A stretch of DNA of 64,000 bases. It comes from Dolomedes plantarius. Lineage: Eukaryota > Arthropoda > Arachnida > Araneae > Dolomedidae. Each line of letters starts with the position of its first letter. Within the stretch, counting starts at the first letter, position 1. The notes beneath the pieces were generated by a model. That model was not told where the DNA came from and did no database searches. It was given only the letters and a program-made list of their open reading frames with translations. The DNA is taken from assembly GCA_907164885.2 (NCBI GenBank), contig OU015497.1:65613577-65677576 (forward strand), read 5' to 3'. The translations under genes were made by a program, and so were the position numbers. Positions 37,502 to 48,287 of the stretch are shown in pieces.

Positions 37502-38562
37502 ATAGGTAAACTGCCTGATTTAGACGCCTTCGATCGCGGACAAATCGTAGGTGCGCGACGCATGGGCATTTCAATTTCCGAAATCGTCAGACAGCTAGGA
37601 TTTTCAAGGTCGACAGTGTCAAGAGTATACCAAGAATACATGGATGGTGAAAAAAAAACTAGCAAACGGGCAAACTGCAAAGGACAATTAGTCTTGACAG
37701 TGCGTGGTGAGAGACGGCTCAGGCGTATTGCACGTAGCCAGTGAAGCCAAACATTAGCTCAAATTACCACCCAGTTTAATGACGGTGCCAGTCGTACAGT
37801 CAGTAAACGGACTGTGCAACGCTCGCTTCACCGTATGGGTTTCGGGAGCAGTCAACATACGAGAGTACCATTGCTCTATACTCGCCATCGGGCTGCACGT
37901 CTTGCCTGGGCAAGAGAGCACAGAGACTGGAGTGCACAGGACTGGAAACGAGTAGCATGGAGTGATGAGTCTCGATTCTGACTACTTAACGCCAACGGGA
38001 GGCTGAGAATATGGCGTCAGGCTCATGAAGCCATGGATCCTGCATGCCTGGCTGGAACTGTACAAGGGCATGGTGGCTCAATCATGGTCTGGGGTGTTTT
38101 TCGTGGCACAGATTGGGATCTTTGGTGCGTGTACCAACCTCCCTCAATGCAATTCGGTACGTAGAGTTGCTGGGTGATCACCTCAATCCTTTTATGCTGT
38201 TCTGTTATGCGCACGGTAATGGAGTTTTCCAGCAAGACAACTGTACCTCTCACAAGTCCCGGTTGGCTACTGGTTGGTTGGATGAGCATTCTTCTGACTT
38301 CTCTGTAATGAATTGGCCACCTAGAAGCCCAGACTTAAATCCTATTGAGCATCTTTGGGATGTTTTGGAACAAGGCGTGAAAGGCGATCACACAGCACCA
38401 AAGAACTTTACTGAATTATGGACAGCTTTAGCCAATATTTGGCATGCCATTCCCGTGGAATGGCATGCCAAATATTCTGGACGTTTCCAGAAACTTGTTG
38501 AATCTATTCCTCGTCGTATGGCAGCCGTTATCAAGGCCAGAGGAGGCCCAACTCGTTACTAG
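37502..38562 (+). pseudogene. Tc1-like DD36E transposase with lost start, two stops and one frameshift
   Basis: The frame opens at ATA 37502 (reading GKLPDLDAFDRGQIVGARRM), where ATG would be expected, so the start codon seems to have mutated. The N-terminal helix-turn-helix reads ISISEIVRQLGFSRSTVSRV, followed by ERRLRRIARSQ and a TGA at 37742-37744, then TVSKRTVQRSLHRMGFGS. The first catalytic Asp is in AWSDESRF (37964-37966), with TGA at 37979-37981 right after. A one-base shift in the T-run near 38096 moves the frame; it continues SWHRLGSLVRVPTSLNAIRY, FQQDNCTSHKSR (second Asp 38236-38238) and PDLNPIEHLWDVLEQ (Glu 38347-38349), ending GGPTRY with TAG at 38560-38562. Thirty-six residues separate the second Asp and the Glu. 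Both visible stops replace likely CGA codons (CpG decay). An internal 20 bp palindrome at 38434-38476 adds residues. Confidence 0.93.
38434..38476. repeat. Perfect 20 bp palindrome inside the transposase gene
   Basis: AATATTTGGCATGCCATTCC is followed by CGT and then by its exact reverse complement. In protein terms it turns NIWHAIPVE into NIWHAIPVEWHAKYSG before the frame resumes with RFQKLVES. The frame stays open. Confidence 0.95.
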
Positions 38563-38591
38563 GTAGGTATCCCTAATTCAGTGGCACTTCA

Positions 38592-38594
<3 letters not shown>

Positions 38595-38660
<66 letters not shown>
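38595..38660. repeat. (TA)n microsatellite
   Basis: About 65 bp of TA directly after the right end of the DD36E element. Confidence 0.97.
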
Positions 38661-38663
<3 letters not shown>

Positions 38664-39592
38664 AGGTAGGGAGAGAGACACAAGCAGACAGACAGGCAAA
38701 CAGATGCTGATAAGTATGTAAACATATCAGCATGTACTGATTTCCATTTCAAACAATAATTTCCGCGTTAACGTCAAAAGTAAATATTTTACTCATATTT
38801 ATCGCATCAAAATCTGTCCTTGAACTTCAGCCGCTTCTTTGTTTTGTTAAACGTTGTCTTGTTTATGCCAGTACATATATCGTTAGGAGACTCTGCATAC
38901 TTCATAGCAATATTTTCTTCCTTTCGGGCTCCAATATGCATACTTTCCAGCCCCACTCATTTTCAGAAGTACCCCACAAAAAAAAAATAATCTATCACGC
39001 AACTTTCCAGCTAATTTTTTTTCGGCTGCTATTGGAAGTAGCTCGAAAAAAGGTATAACAAAGCAACAAAATTCCGCAAAGCAACCTGAATAGAAGTAGG
39101 GCGTTCCAACCATCTATCCACTGGGAAGTTTTTTTTTCTGCCGTTGTTGTGTTCTGCCCGCGGGCACTGGGGCGTAACCGGGCTGAGAAGTGTTGACGTT
39201 GGTAAGTAAAGTAGTAAATCGTGTCTAAGTTAAAGAGAAGGAAGAAGGAAAAAAAACCTAATCAATACGAGAAACGAAAGCAGTCGGTTTCCATTTCCTA
39301 TAATTCTGTGACAGTAGTTTATTAATGAAAGAAAACCAATGGTTTTATTGAGAGACGGGAGTTATCCATTTTCAAGTACAGTAAATATCAAAATATCGAT
39401 CTATCGAGAGTAACTGGGGATGATGCAAATTTTCTGAGAGTCTTTTTTTAATATATGGTAGTGGTTATAATTTCTTTTAAAAGATTGAAGAATACTCTAA
39501 ATAATTAGGAATTTTTTGCATGAATCAATGAGGTTTAATAATGCAGACAACAGAATTTGGAAAACAAATTCAGTTGGAATTCCAATATAAAG

Positions 39593-39594
<2 letters not shown>
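38661..39594. other. Spacer with a GC-richer patch and a splice-donor-like site
   Basis: Around 39140-39205 the composition becomes GC-rich (CTGCCCGCGGGCACTGGGGC) and a near-perfect donor consensus G|GTAAGT occurs at 39201-39206. I cannot find an ORF that ends there. No gene is called. Confidence 0.4.
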
Positions 39595-39680
<86 letters not shown>

Positions 39681-39688
39681 TATATATA
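39595..39688. repeat. (TA)n microsatellite
   Basis: About 90 bp of TA with one ACTA interruption, ending at the TIR of the next MITE. Confidence 0.97.
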
Positions 39689-39771
39689 CAGATAAATTTC
39701 CCTAACCGGCCACCCCTCTAAACGGCCACTTTTTCTGAACCGCTACTGGATGCCATAGAGGAGTTTCACTG
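39689..39771. mobile_element. Short Tc1/mariner-type MITE (83 bp), same family as 33596
   Basis: It begins CAGATAAATTTCCCTAACCG and ends GAGGAGTTTCACTG. TA borders both sides. The interior CGGCCACCCCTCTAAACGGC and GAACCGCTACTGGA matches the 178 bp element at 33596 (GGCCACTCCCCTTAACGGC; AAACCGTTTCAGGA). It is an internally shortened relative. Confidence 0.82.
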
Positions 39772-39793
39772 TATACACGCACACAGACACATG

Positions 39794-39864
<71 letters not shown>
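39772..39864. repeat. (CA)n(TA)n compound microsatellite
   Basis: TACACGCACACAGACACA, then CA repeats, then TA repeats. Confidence 0.96.
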
Positions 39865-40440
<576 letters not shown>

Positions 40441-40542
40441 ATATTTTCAGCTCCATAAAGATTGCTGTCTTCATTGCAACTTAAGGGTCTGTGATAAAAG
40501 ATAATAGTGTAAAATTTAAAAGATACTGCACTCGTATTAATA

Positions 40543-40750
<208 letters not shown>

Positions 40751-41963
40751 TGTTTTCTCGCATATAAGCGTTATTTATACTTATGCCGGAACATAAAATA
40801 TTTATGTAACGTTACATGTTTGTGAAGTTTTGGCCTTAATGTTTTGGGCCCTATTACTGAAGATCATTATATGTCTTTGCAAAATAATTCTAAGCACATC
40901 GCTAATGTAAAAAAAATATAGGAAATCTTTGGAATCCACTTTCCGGATATCCCGAAGTATTTTAAGTGAAGATTATAACTGCAAGTATAACAGCGTGTGG
41001 TAGAGAAATGGGTATTATAAAATTGAGCATAGCTAAAAGGCACTTTAGAAGTGCACTGTACATTTAAAAGACTATTAGAAGTACGCTTTCTTGAAATGTA
41101 TATAATTTGTTTTTATGCCATTCTGAGCTTTGCAAAGAAAATTTTTTGAATATTCGTTATTTGAAAATATGCATAGACTTGAATATGAAATTTTCCGTCA
41201 ATTTTCAGACTTACAAAAGAAATACTGTCTTTAATTTTTTTCCCACAGCTTTATAATAAATGCATTATTAAACCCCATGTTGGTCACAATTTATTTATTT
41301 TGATAACAGATAATGGTCTATAATAACAGCATTAAAAGGTTTTAAAAGTTCATGTTATGCCAAAGATCTTAAAACAATGTTCCCATCTATAAATTAAATG
41401 TTTTATTAAAATACGTATTGGGTATGACTTTTTTAAATTTAAATTAAAGTTAATATTGTTAAACTGCGATGTTAAACTTTTTCAGAAACACGCGTTATGT
41501 AAAACAATTATATTATATTAAATATCATGTTTGAACATACAACACACATTAAACGAGTCTGTGATTTCATTAGATTTTTCAGTTAGATGACTGGCTGAAA
41601 AGGATTTTAGACACGGATTTCTAAATAATTGAGTACTTTAATTTTTTAACCTAACCCACATATCTAGGCTTTAATAATCTAATAACATAAACTACATGTT
41701 TCTTGGATGATTACATTGCCGTCTACATTATTTTTTGTTTTGTACTTCTTCTAGATATCATTCTATGCGCTTTAAGTCTGTTTATCATCTCGAAATGAAA
41801 GAATTTTCTCCATTTGCCATCTTATAAAATATATATATCTAAAATACATCGCTTGCTATCTCTATTAAATTTTGAACAGCGATTCATTTGTTCTATATTC
41901 ATAATTACTGATCTAGCGAAAAAATGTAAAAAAATTTTCAGGAAAATCTAACAAAACAAAACA
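40751..41963. other. AT-rich spacer, nothing recognised
   Basis: No gene supported. Confidence 0.5.

Positions 41964-42022
<59 letters not shown>
41964..42022. repeat. (CA)n(TA)n microsatellite
   Basis: A short CA run followed by about 50 bp of TA. Confidence 0.95.
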
Positions 42023-42025
<3 letters not shown>

Positions 42026-42269
42026 ATTCAAACTTATTTTTTTTAAACGCATTTTCTGGTGATCAATGAGCTTTAACAGTTTTTACCAGTCGCCTAACAC
42101 ACTGAAAGCCATAAAATCGCTGTCGTCCTTTGCATTCCATCAAGGAGGAGCAACTTTTAACCCCTCCCCCCCATACTGTCCACATCACTCGAAAAACTTT
42201 CAATATCCCCCTTTCACCCTCAATGAAGCTGTCCCGTGTCCTTGAACTAGTCTCCCGTTTTGTAGATTT

Positions 42270-43851
42270 TTGAGTCGTGCTGGTAATTTCTGTTCTTGTA
42301 GTTGGAAAATATCAAAGCGAAAGTGCTTGAGCGTCAAAGAAAAAAAATTAATGCTTCATGAGGTGGATAAAGGAGTGAAGAAAAAGGATATTGCTTTAAA
42401 GTTTGGTATTCCCCCAAACAGCTTATCAACCATAATAAAAAATCGTGATAAGATATAAAATTATGATTCATCGAATTCTTGTTCAAAACGTTTAAAAGCA
42501 TGTGTCTATGAAGATGTGGATAAGGCAGTTTTGAAGTGGATACACACAATGCGAGATAAAAATGCTCCGATTTCTGGGCCTTTCATAATTGAGAAAGCTC
42601 TTCAATTTGTGAAGGCACTAGGATACGACCAATTTCGAGAAAGCAATGAATGGCTTGAAAAATTTAAGAGAAGACACGGAATTATACCAAAATTAATATC
42701 TGGTGCAAGTAAAGACGTTGATGATAATGATAGTGAAAATTGGATAACGGAGTCACTGAGTAAAATTTTAGAAGACTATAAGCCAAAAAACCATCTTTAA
42801 TGCGAATGAGACTGCTTTATTTTTTTAATGTTTGCCTCAAAAGATATTAACATTTAAAAAAGAAAAATACTTTGGAAGAAAACAAAGCAATAAAAGATTA
42901 ACTGTCATGTTAGGTGCAAAAATGACTGGACATCAGAAATTGAAACCATTAGTTATCGGAAGAATAAAAAATCCAAGGCGCAAAATCTTTAGAGGTTCAT
43001 TATGACTTTAACAAAAAATCTTGGATGACGTCAGAAATGTGTGAAAAATGGGTTCAAAAGTTGTATAAACGTATGATTGCAGAGTGTAGCAAAATTGCTC
43101 TCGTTTTTGACAATTGTCCCGCCCATCCGAAAAAAATCAACCAAAAACTGAAAAATGTTACAATTTTTTACTTACCACCAAACACTTCATCAAAACTGCT
43201 GCCAATGGATCAAGGGATGATAAAATTTTTAAAATACACTATCGCAAAAGAATAGTGCGAAAAGTTATCACTTCGCTTGATAACAATCAATCCATGCCAA
43301 AGATCAACTTACGGGAAAGCATATCAGAAATTTCCAAAGCATGGAACTATGATGTCACAGATCATACTGTTCGCAACAATTTTGCCAAGGCTGGATTCTT
43401 TGTCAGCAATGAGAATTTGGCAAATACGGAGTTCGAAGACGATATTCTCTTAGAGGAACTTAAAAAATGTGGATACAGCTAAGAGAAAAATAGGAAATTA
43501 ACGATGATGTGCTGATTGATGATTTTCTTTCACTTGATTCTGAAGCTGAAACCTCCGAAACACTAACTGAATTGGATATTTTGGACAGTGTGAAAAATAA
43601 AAAAAAATACAGCAATGAAGTGCGATGAAGAGGAAAATGATGAATATGGAAATGATCATGATGCAGAAATCAACATACCTTCCTGTGATGAAATGCTAAA
43701 ATCATTTGAAACAATCCGATGCGGATTACAGTTTGAAAAAAATGCGCCTAAAGGGGTTTTTGGAGCATTGCAAAGATGCGAGACGTATTATGAGAGAAAG
43801 CACTTTTTCATACAAAAAACTCAAACAAAATTAACAGACTTTTATCAGTAA
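42270..43851 (+). pseudogene. Tigger/pogo-type transposase (CENPB HTH plus DDE_1), broken
   Basis: The frame gives a pogo-type HTH (ISKRKCLSVKEKKLMLHEVD, DIALKFGIPPNSLSTIIKN), a stop TAA at 42456-42458 where Leu is expected, then in the same frame the CENPB-type HTH (AVLKWIHTMRDKNAPISGP, LQFVKALGYDQFRESNEWL). One extra C near 42792 shifts the frame into FNANETALFF. The DDE_1 domain follows: LTVMLGAKMTGHQKLKPLVI, SWMTSEMCEKWVQKLYKRMI, ALVFDNCPAHPKK (second Asp), YLPPNTSSKLLPMDQG (third Asp). Another shift near 43250 leads to HYRKRIVRKVITSLDNNQSM, and an acidic C-terminal region ends TKLTDFYQ at 43851. The family's FNADE motif has Asn (AAT 42805-42807) in place of the first catalytic Asp. TIRs were not identified; a (TA)n tract lies 250 bp upstream. 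Confidence 0.9.
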
Positions 43852-44157
43852 TTAAATTTAAGGACGCATGTGGTAATGTATGCTTAAAATTACTTGTTAT
43901 AATAAATACTGTAATGTCATTAAAATTCATTAATTTTTTTTTAATTGAAAATACAGTGTACTCCCAGACAATGCTTTGTTTTATTCTTGTTTTCCTTGCA
44001 GATTTCTTTTTGATGGGTAAGATATATAAAACAAATATATATTAATTTACAAAATAAAGGTGTGATTAATTACTTCTTTTAATAATATTTAGTGTTTGGG
44101 AATTTAAAATCTGTTTTGTGTAGTTAGAAGTTTAAGTATTAAAAAAATAAATAAATA

Positions 44158-44193
<36 letters not shown>

Positions 44194-44700
44194 TAAATCC
44201 TAGACGGAATTAAAAATTTTAACAGTAAGGTTTTTATAAATCCCAAAAACAAATTATGTCGGATCAGCGAAACAGATAAAAAGAGACAGTACGATTTATT
44301 ATTATATAACTGTAGACATAGAACTCTCTCTCAAGATATATGCTGAATAAAATACGCTTTTCCTTAGAGAGGCATTCACTGAAACGGAATTAAAATGCAT
44401 TACGACATTTGAACAAGCGCAAGTATAGAAATTTTTAGAAAGATTCATGCTGGAGATTCTGGGAAATGAAATGCTCCAAACATATATATATTTTCTTCTA
44501 TTGCATCAAGAGTTAAGAATAGCCCCTTGCAAAGACATACACTGTCACAGTAAAATTATATTACGTTATAATGACGAAATGGAAATAGGAAGAGAGATGG
44601 AGGTTCTTGAGAGAAAAATGGCATAGAAATAACCAAATATATGTTTCTTGTGAACAACGTAAAAAGTAAATACAGTTTCGTTATCTCTATATATTTATTT
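43852..44700. other. Spacer; pogo-end-like motif at 43954 and (TA)n at 44161-44190
   Basis: ACAGTGTACTCCCAGAC at 43953 looks like a Tigger/pogo terminus, but in left-end orientation, so it cannot simply be the right end of the preceding pseudogene. A short TA tract lies at 44161-44190. No gene. Confidence 0.45.
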
Positions 44701-44704
44701 TAAA

Positions 44705-44745
44705 GGTGTCCCTTAAAAACACTTTAAGGGACACCCTTAAAGTGT
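44705..44745. repeat. Two overlapping, mutually exclusive perfect inverted repeats
   Basis: GGTGTCCCTTAAA (44705-44717) pairs with TTTAAGGGACACC (44723-44735). ACACTTTAAGGG (44719-44730) pairs with CCCTTAAAGTGT (44734-44745). The second pairing uses the right arm of the first, so only one hairpin can form at a time. Confidence 0.9.
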
Positions 44746-44769
44746 CCTTAAAAGGGTGTTTTTAAGTTT

Positions 44770-45965
44770 TCTCCCTTGTTCTCCCTTCATACTTAACCAA
44801 AATCGATAAATAAGGCACCATTTTAAAGATTAAGATCTGCTCTTTGTTTGAATTGTTAATTTAGAATTACACATCTTATTGTTTGTTTAAAAATCGAAGT
44901 ATAAACATTATAAAAAAAAATTCTCCCCCTAGATGACACTCGCTAGTTTTTTTATTTTATTTATTGATTTTATTTTACCATTATCAATCGCACTAAACTT
45001 TTAAATTTAAAAATCGCTTGTTTTTATTATCATTCTGTGATTTCATTAATGAATTTTTTTATTGGCAACATCCGCGTTGGTGTACATTATTCTTTTTGCA
45101 TGAAAAACACATATATATTACTAGCTGAATAAGGGTACTTTGATACGGAGTACATTCAAATTAAATACAACGGTCAATGTATGCAATTAATTTGTATGTT
45201 TAATATCCATAAAACATAGTAATTTGAATTGCATTCTTTAAAAACTTCCATCTCAATTATCCTAGTGGTTTAATTTTATATTTTACCGTATTTCAATATT
45301 TTTGTCGATATATTTCATTGTTATGCAAGTGACTCAAAATTAATTTTAAAGCATCACAAAAAGAAAAGAAATCACGTAATGAGCATTTAATAAATTAAAT
45401 TCTAAAAATTAATCTTTAAAAATTCACCAAAAATCAGAAAATGGAGGTAAAAATTCGAAACAAATTTTCATTTTGAAGGAATTTTTATGATTTTTCTCGT
45501 GATATAAATTTTATAACAGTCAAATTATTATTTCAAATGCAAACTTTAAAAAAGTTACAAAAACAGCTTTAAAATTTCATTTTAAAAAATCTATGATGAT
45601 TTTTAAAAAAATCTTTCTTAGTGCACCCCTACACCATAAGAAGAATCACCAAGCAAAATTTCAGCCCTTTAGGACCAGCGGTTGTGTCTGTGCGTTATAT
45701 GTCAGTCAGTCAGTTACGGAATTGTTTTATATATATATAGATTTCTAGAAGGTGATTTTATCTGGCGATTCCTTTCTCTCCCTTCATACTTTACCAAAAT
45801 CAGTAAATGAGGTACCGTTTTAAATATTAAGTTCTCCGCATCTGACGAATTGTTAATTCAGAATGACACATCGTATTTTTTGTTTAAAAATCGAAGCGAA
45901 ATATTGACTTTTGACCCTAAAGTTCTTTCCCTGGATGCGTCGAAACGGCACAATCAAATAGTGTG
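44770..45965. repeat. Direct duplication of a ~190 bp segment flanking a Helitron (44770-44940 and 45770-45965)
   Basis: CTCCCTTCATACTTAACCAA near 44780 and CTCCCTTCATACTTTACCAA near 45779 begin matching stretches. They continue through TAAATAAGGCACC / TAAATGAGGTACC, TTGTTAATTTAGAATTACAC / TTGTTAATTCAGAATGACAC and GTTTAAAAATCGAAG. The copies lie about 1 kb apart with the Helitron at 45121 between them. Confidence 0.75.
45121..45741 (-). mobile_element. Non-autonomous Helitron (621 bp)
   Basis: Read on the minus strand it starts TCTATATATATATAAAAC right after a host A and ends with CTAG right before a host T (plus-strand view: A, CTAG at 45121-45124, ... GA at 45740-45741, T). These are the standard Helitron boundaries: 5' TC, 3' CTRR, insertion between A and T, with no target duplication. 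A partial hairpin lies next to the CTAG end (GGGTACTTTGATACGG). It shares TCAGTCAGTCAGTTACGGAA, AGTGCACCCCTACACCATAA and most of its length with the copy at 48425. No Rep/helicase gene. Confidence 0.85.
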
Positions 45966-47193
45966 ACCAGTGAGATTTTGTAATGTAAATATCCCATTTT
46001 CCACGACTTTGTGTATATAAAACTTTTAATATTGTCTACAAAGGTGTTTTTACGTGTACATATCTCATGTTCTCCTGTTTTGTCTTTTGCTTCACCTCCA
46101 ATATTATGGCTAAAAGCGTTTTGTAATTGGTTTTGTATTATCTTTACGCATCATTGTTAATTGACAAATAAGCAATTGCTACAAATGAACCGGTTCTTCT
46201 TTCATTCTACTACAATCCACCCACCTCGCTATAAAATTTATCGTATTTTGTTCGCATGCGAAATTGCCGCACGAGCTACCTAGTCGTTTAATTATTTCCA
46301 ATTTTGAATAACACTACATAATGTATGTGTTATTTTTATTTTACGTAAATTTACAGGTAGTTCAAATTTTAAGCAGTAAAGGACATACTATATTTTTAGT
46401 AGTCTGAATTTCATATTAAAGTGAATTTTCTTTTTTAAATCAAAACTTTAAAAAGTAGATGTAGACTGAAATTTTATGTTTATAAAATATGAACATGGGG
46501 TGAAACTTTTCAAAATTTAGGCTTCAAATTCGAATTTTTAGGGTCCTTTCACTCAGGAACGTTAGAAGTAAAACTATACAATTTAAACCCTTATTTTAAA
46601 ACTTTATAATATTAATTGTCTATTTCAAGTTTTTGATTACTTGTATTGCTTGAACTCTAAACTTTTTTTTTCTTTCTTTTTAGTATATTATAAATTCACT
46701 AATGTGTAAAATTTGTTATTATTATTATTTCTATTTATATTTTTTTGTATTTCTAGTTGTAGTGATTTTGATATTGTCAATTTGAATTTAATTTCCTTAT
46801 CGTATTTACTTCCATTGTAACAATCGTTCAACTGCTACTGATGAACTCTTCGAGTTCATGGTGGGGAGCTGTGCGAAATATGAAGCAAGCAATCTTCTTG
46901 TGATCCCTCCTGAACACTAGAGGGCGCTTATCGTTGTAACTTTTTTTTTGTTGTAATTAACTTTTGTCTTTGTGAAAGCATAGCATGCTGCTTGAGTTTT
47001 TCGGGCCGATTTAATCGGTAACTAAATTTATAGTTGTTTTTGTTAATTAAATGTTTTTTTGCTATTTCACCAACTGCGTATTTATTGAGAATATGCAAGT
47101 GTCTTTCGGAATCCCTTTTTAGTTAGTTAGGTTACCCCCCCCCCCATTTTTTGACAAAAGCAAGCATTTAATTCAGACATACAAATCAGTCTA
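45966..47193. other. AT-rich spacer, nothing recognised
   Basis: No supported gene. A C11 run lies near 47137. Confidence 0.5.
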
Positions 47194-47541
47194 ATGGTGG
47201 AAAAAATGATAGAGGAAAAAGAAATTACTGAATTCAGGCAAAAACACGAATTGTTGAAGGCTTTTGATATCCATACCCTTTTAGGAAACAATGGATTAAC
47301 TTCTTCACACCTTAATGTTGAAAAAGCTACGCTTCTTTACATGTGCTGGAGGATAACTAATGCGACTGGGAAATAGAGTTTGTCTAGGGAGAAACATTTG
47401 AAGAATGTATATAGATCGACAGTGGTACAAGAGAGACTCAACAGGCTTGTTTTAAATGCATTTGAACAGGATGTTCTACAATGCTTACAACTTGACGATG
47501 ATTTTGGAGAAATTTTTTTTCAAAGAAATTATTCAAAGTAA
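47194..47541 (+). pseudogene. Possible hAT transposase C-terminal remnant
   Basis: A frame from ATG 47194 reads MVEKMIEEKEITEFRQKHEL, then FDIHTLLGNNGLTSSHLNVE and stops at TAG 47374-47376. The same frame continues without shift: SREKHLKNVYRSTVVQERLN, RLVLNAFEQDVLQCLQLDDD, ending with TAA at 47539-47541. The segment KNVYRSTVVQERLNRL resembles the C-terminal dimerisation region of hAT transposases (commonly of the form LRSTMSQERLN.L), with an aliphatic/acidic helix after it. The N-terminal 60 residues I do not recognise. If correct, this is only the tail of the protein, with the catalytic domain missing. No hAT TIR was found nearby. Confidence 0.4.
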
Positions 47542-48287
47542 ATGTTTAAATTTTAAATGTTAACTTCCTAAGAATAAATTTAATTTTGTCTTTAACTTCT
47601 TTTTTTCTTAAATAAAGAGTGGTGCAAAAGTCACTTGACACTAGCTGTTATTTATCTATTTGGCAGCCAGAGAAGTAGCAATGGGTCTAAAAATGGCGAT
47701 GTCAACAAGCACAACAAAAATATATGACATAGTCGCATTGAACATGACTATATATTTCTAAAATTAGAAAATATAAAAAAAAAGTAGTAGGTGTAGTAAA
47801 ATTATTTTTTGTCAAGCGACTGACACCCAATTTGATATAATTGGGGGCCTCACTGTACAACTAGCCCAGAAGCCCACGAAGTATTAGAATTGCAGTGCAT
47901 GAACGGAATGTAAGGAAAATTGATAAAACTGAAGATTATAAAGAAATTTCATATGCAGTTTATTACAATATAGCACACAAATGTTTTGTATTGTATGATA
48001 TTGAAGAGTTTCTAATATTTCTACAGCAATACGATTTTTCTACAGCAGTCATACGATTAAACAAATCCGAAGAATTCAAAATCTTATGTTCACAGTGTCT
48101 TTTGTCCATATCCTCCGAAAAATGTTAAAATAAGTTTATATAACAAATTCATATACAGTTTAGTACATTATAGTTCATAAATGTTCTGTACTGTAAGATA
48201 TCCAAACGTTTATAATACTTCCACAGAAATAGACTAAAAATCTCAAAACAATTTCCTAATTGAGTACTGGTTGAAATATACGATTAA

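Larger units (their letters stand above)
37357..38594 (+). mobile_element. Tc1-like (DD36E) transposon, nearly full length, between (TA)n tracts
   Basis: The left end CTGAAGTGCCATTGAATTAG and the right end CTAATTCAGTGGCACTTCAG plus TG are inverted repeats of about 25 bp. The right end has two extra bases (the complement of CA), which the left end has lost, probably by slippage in the adjoining TA tract. The right side continues as TGTATATATA and a (TA)n tract of about 65 bp. Length is about 1.24 kb. It holds one transposase gene on the plus strand. Confidence 0.9.

Noticed and set aside
43953..43975. Pogo-like terminus ACAGTGTACTCCC as the right end of the Tigger pseudogene
   Set aside because: It has left-end orientation; a right end should read GGGAGTACACTG. 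No partner was found.
47895..48128. 77-codon ORF in the tandem array
   Set aside because: The frame is not kept in other monomers of the same array.
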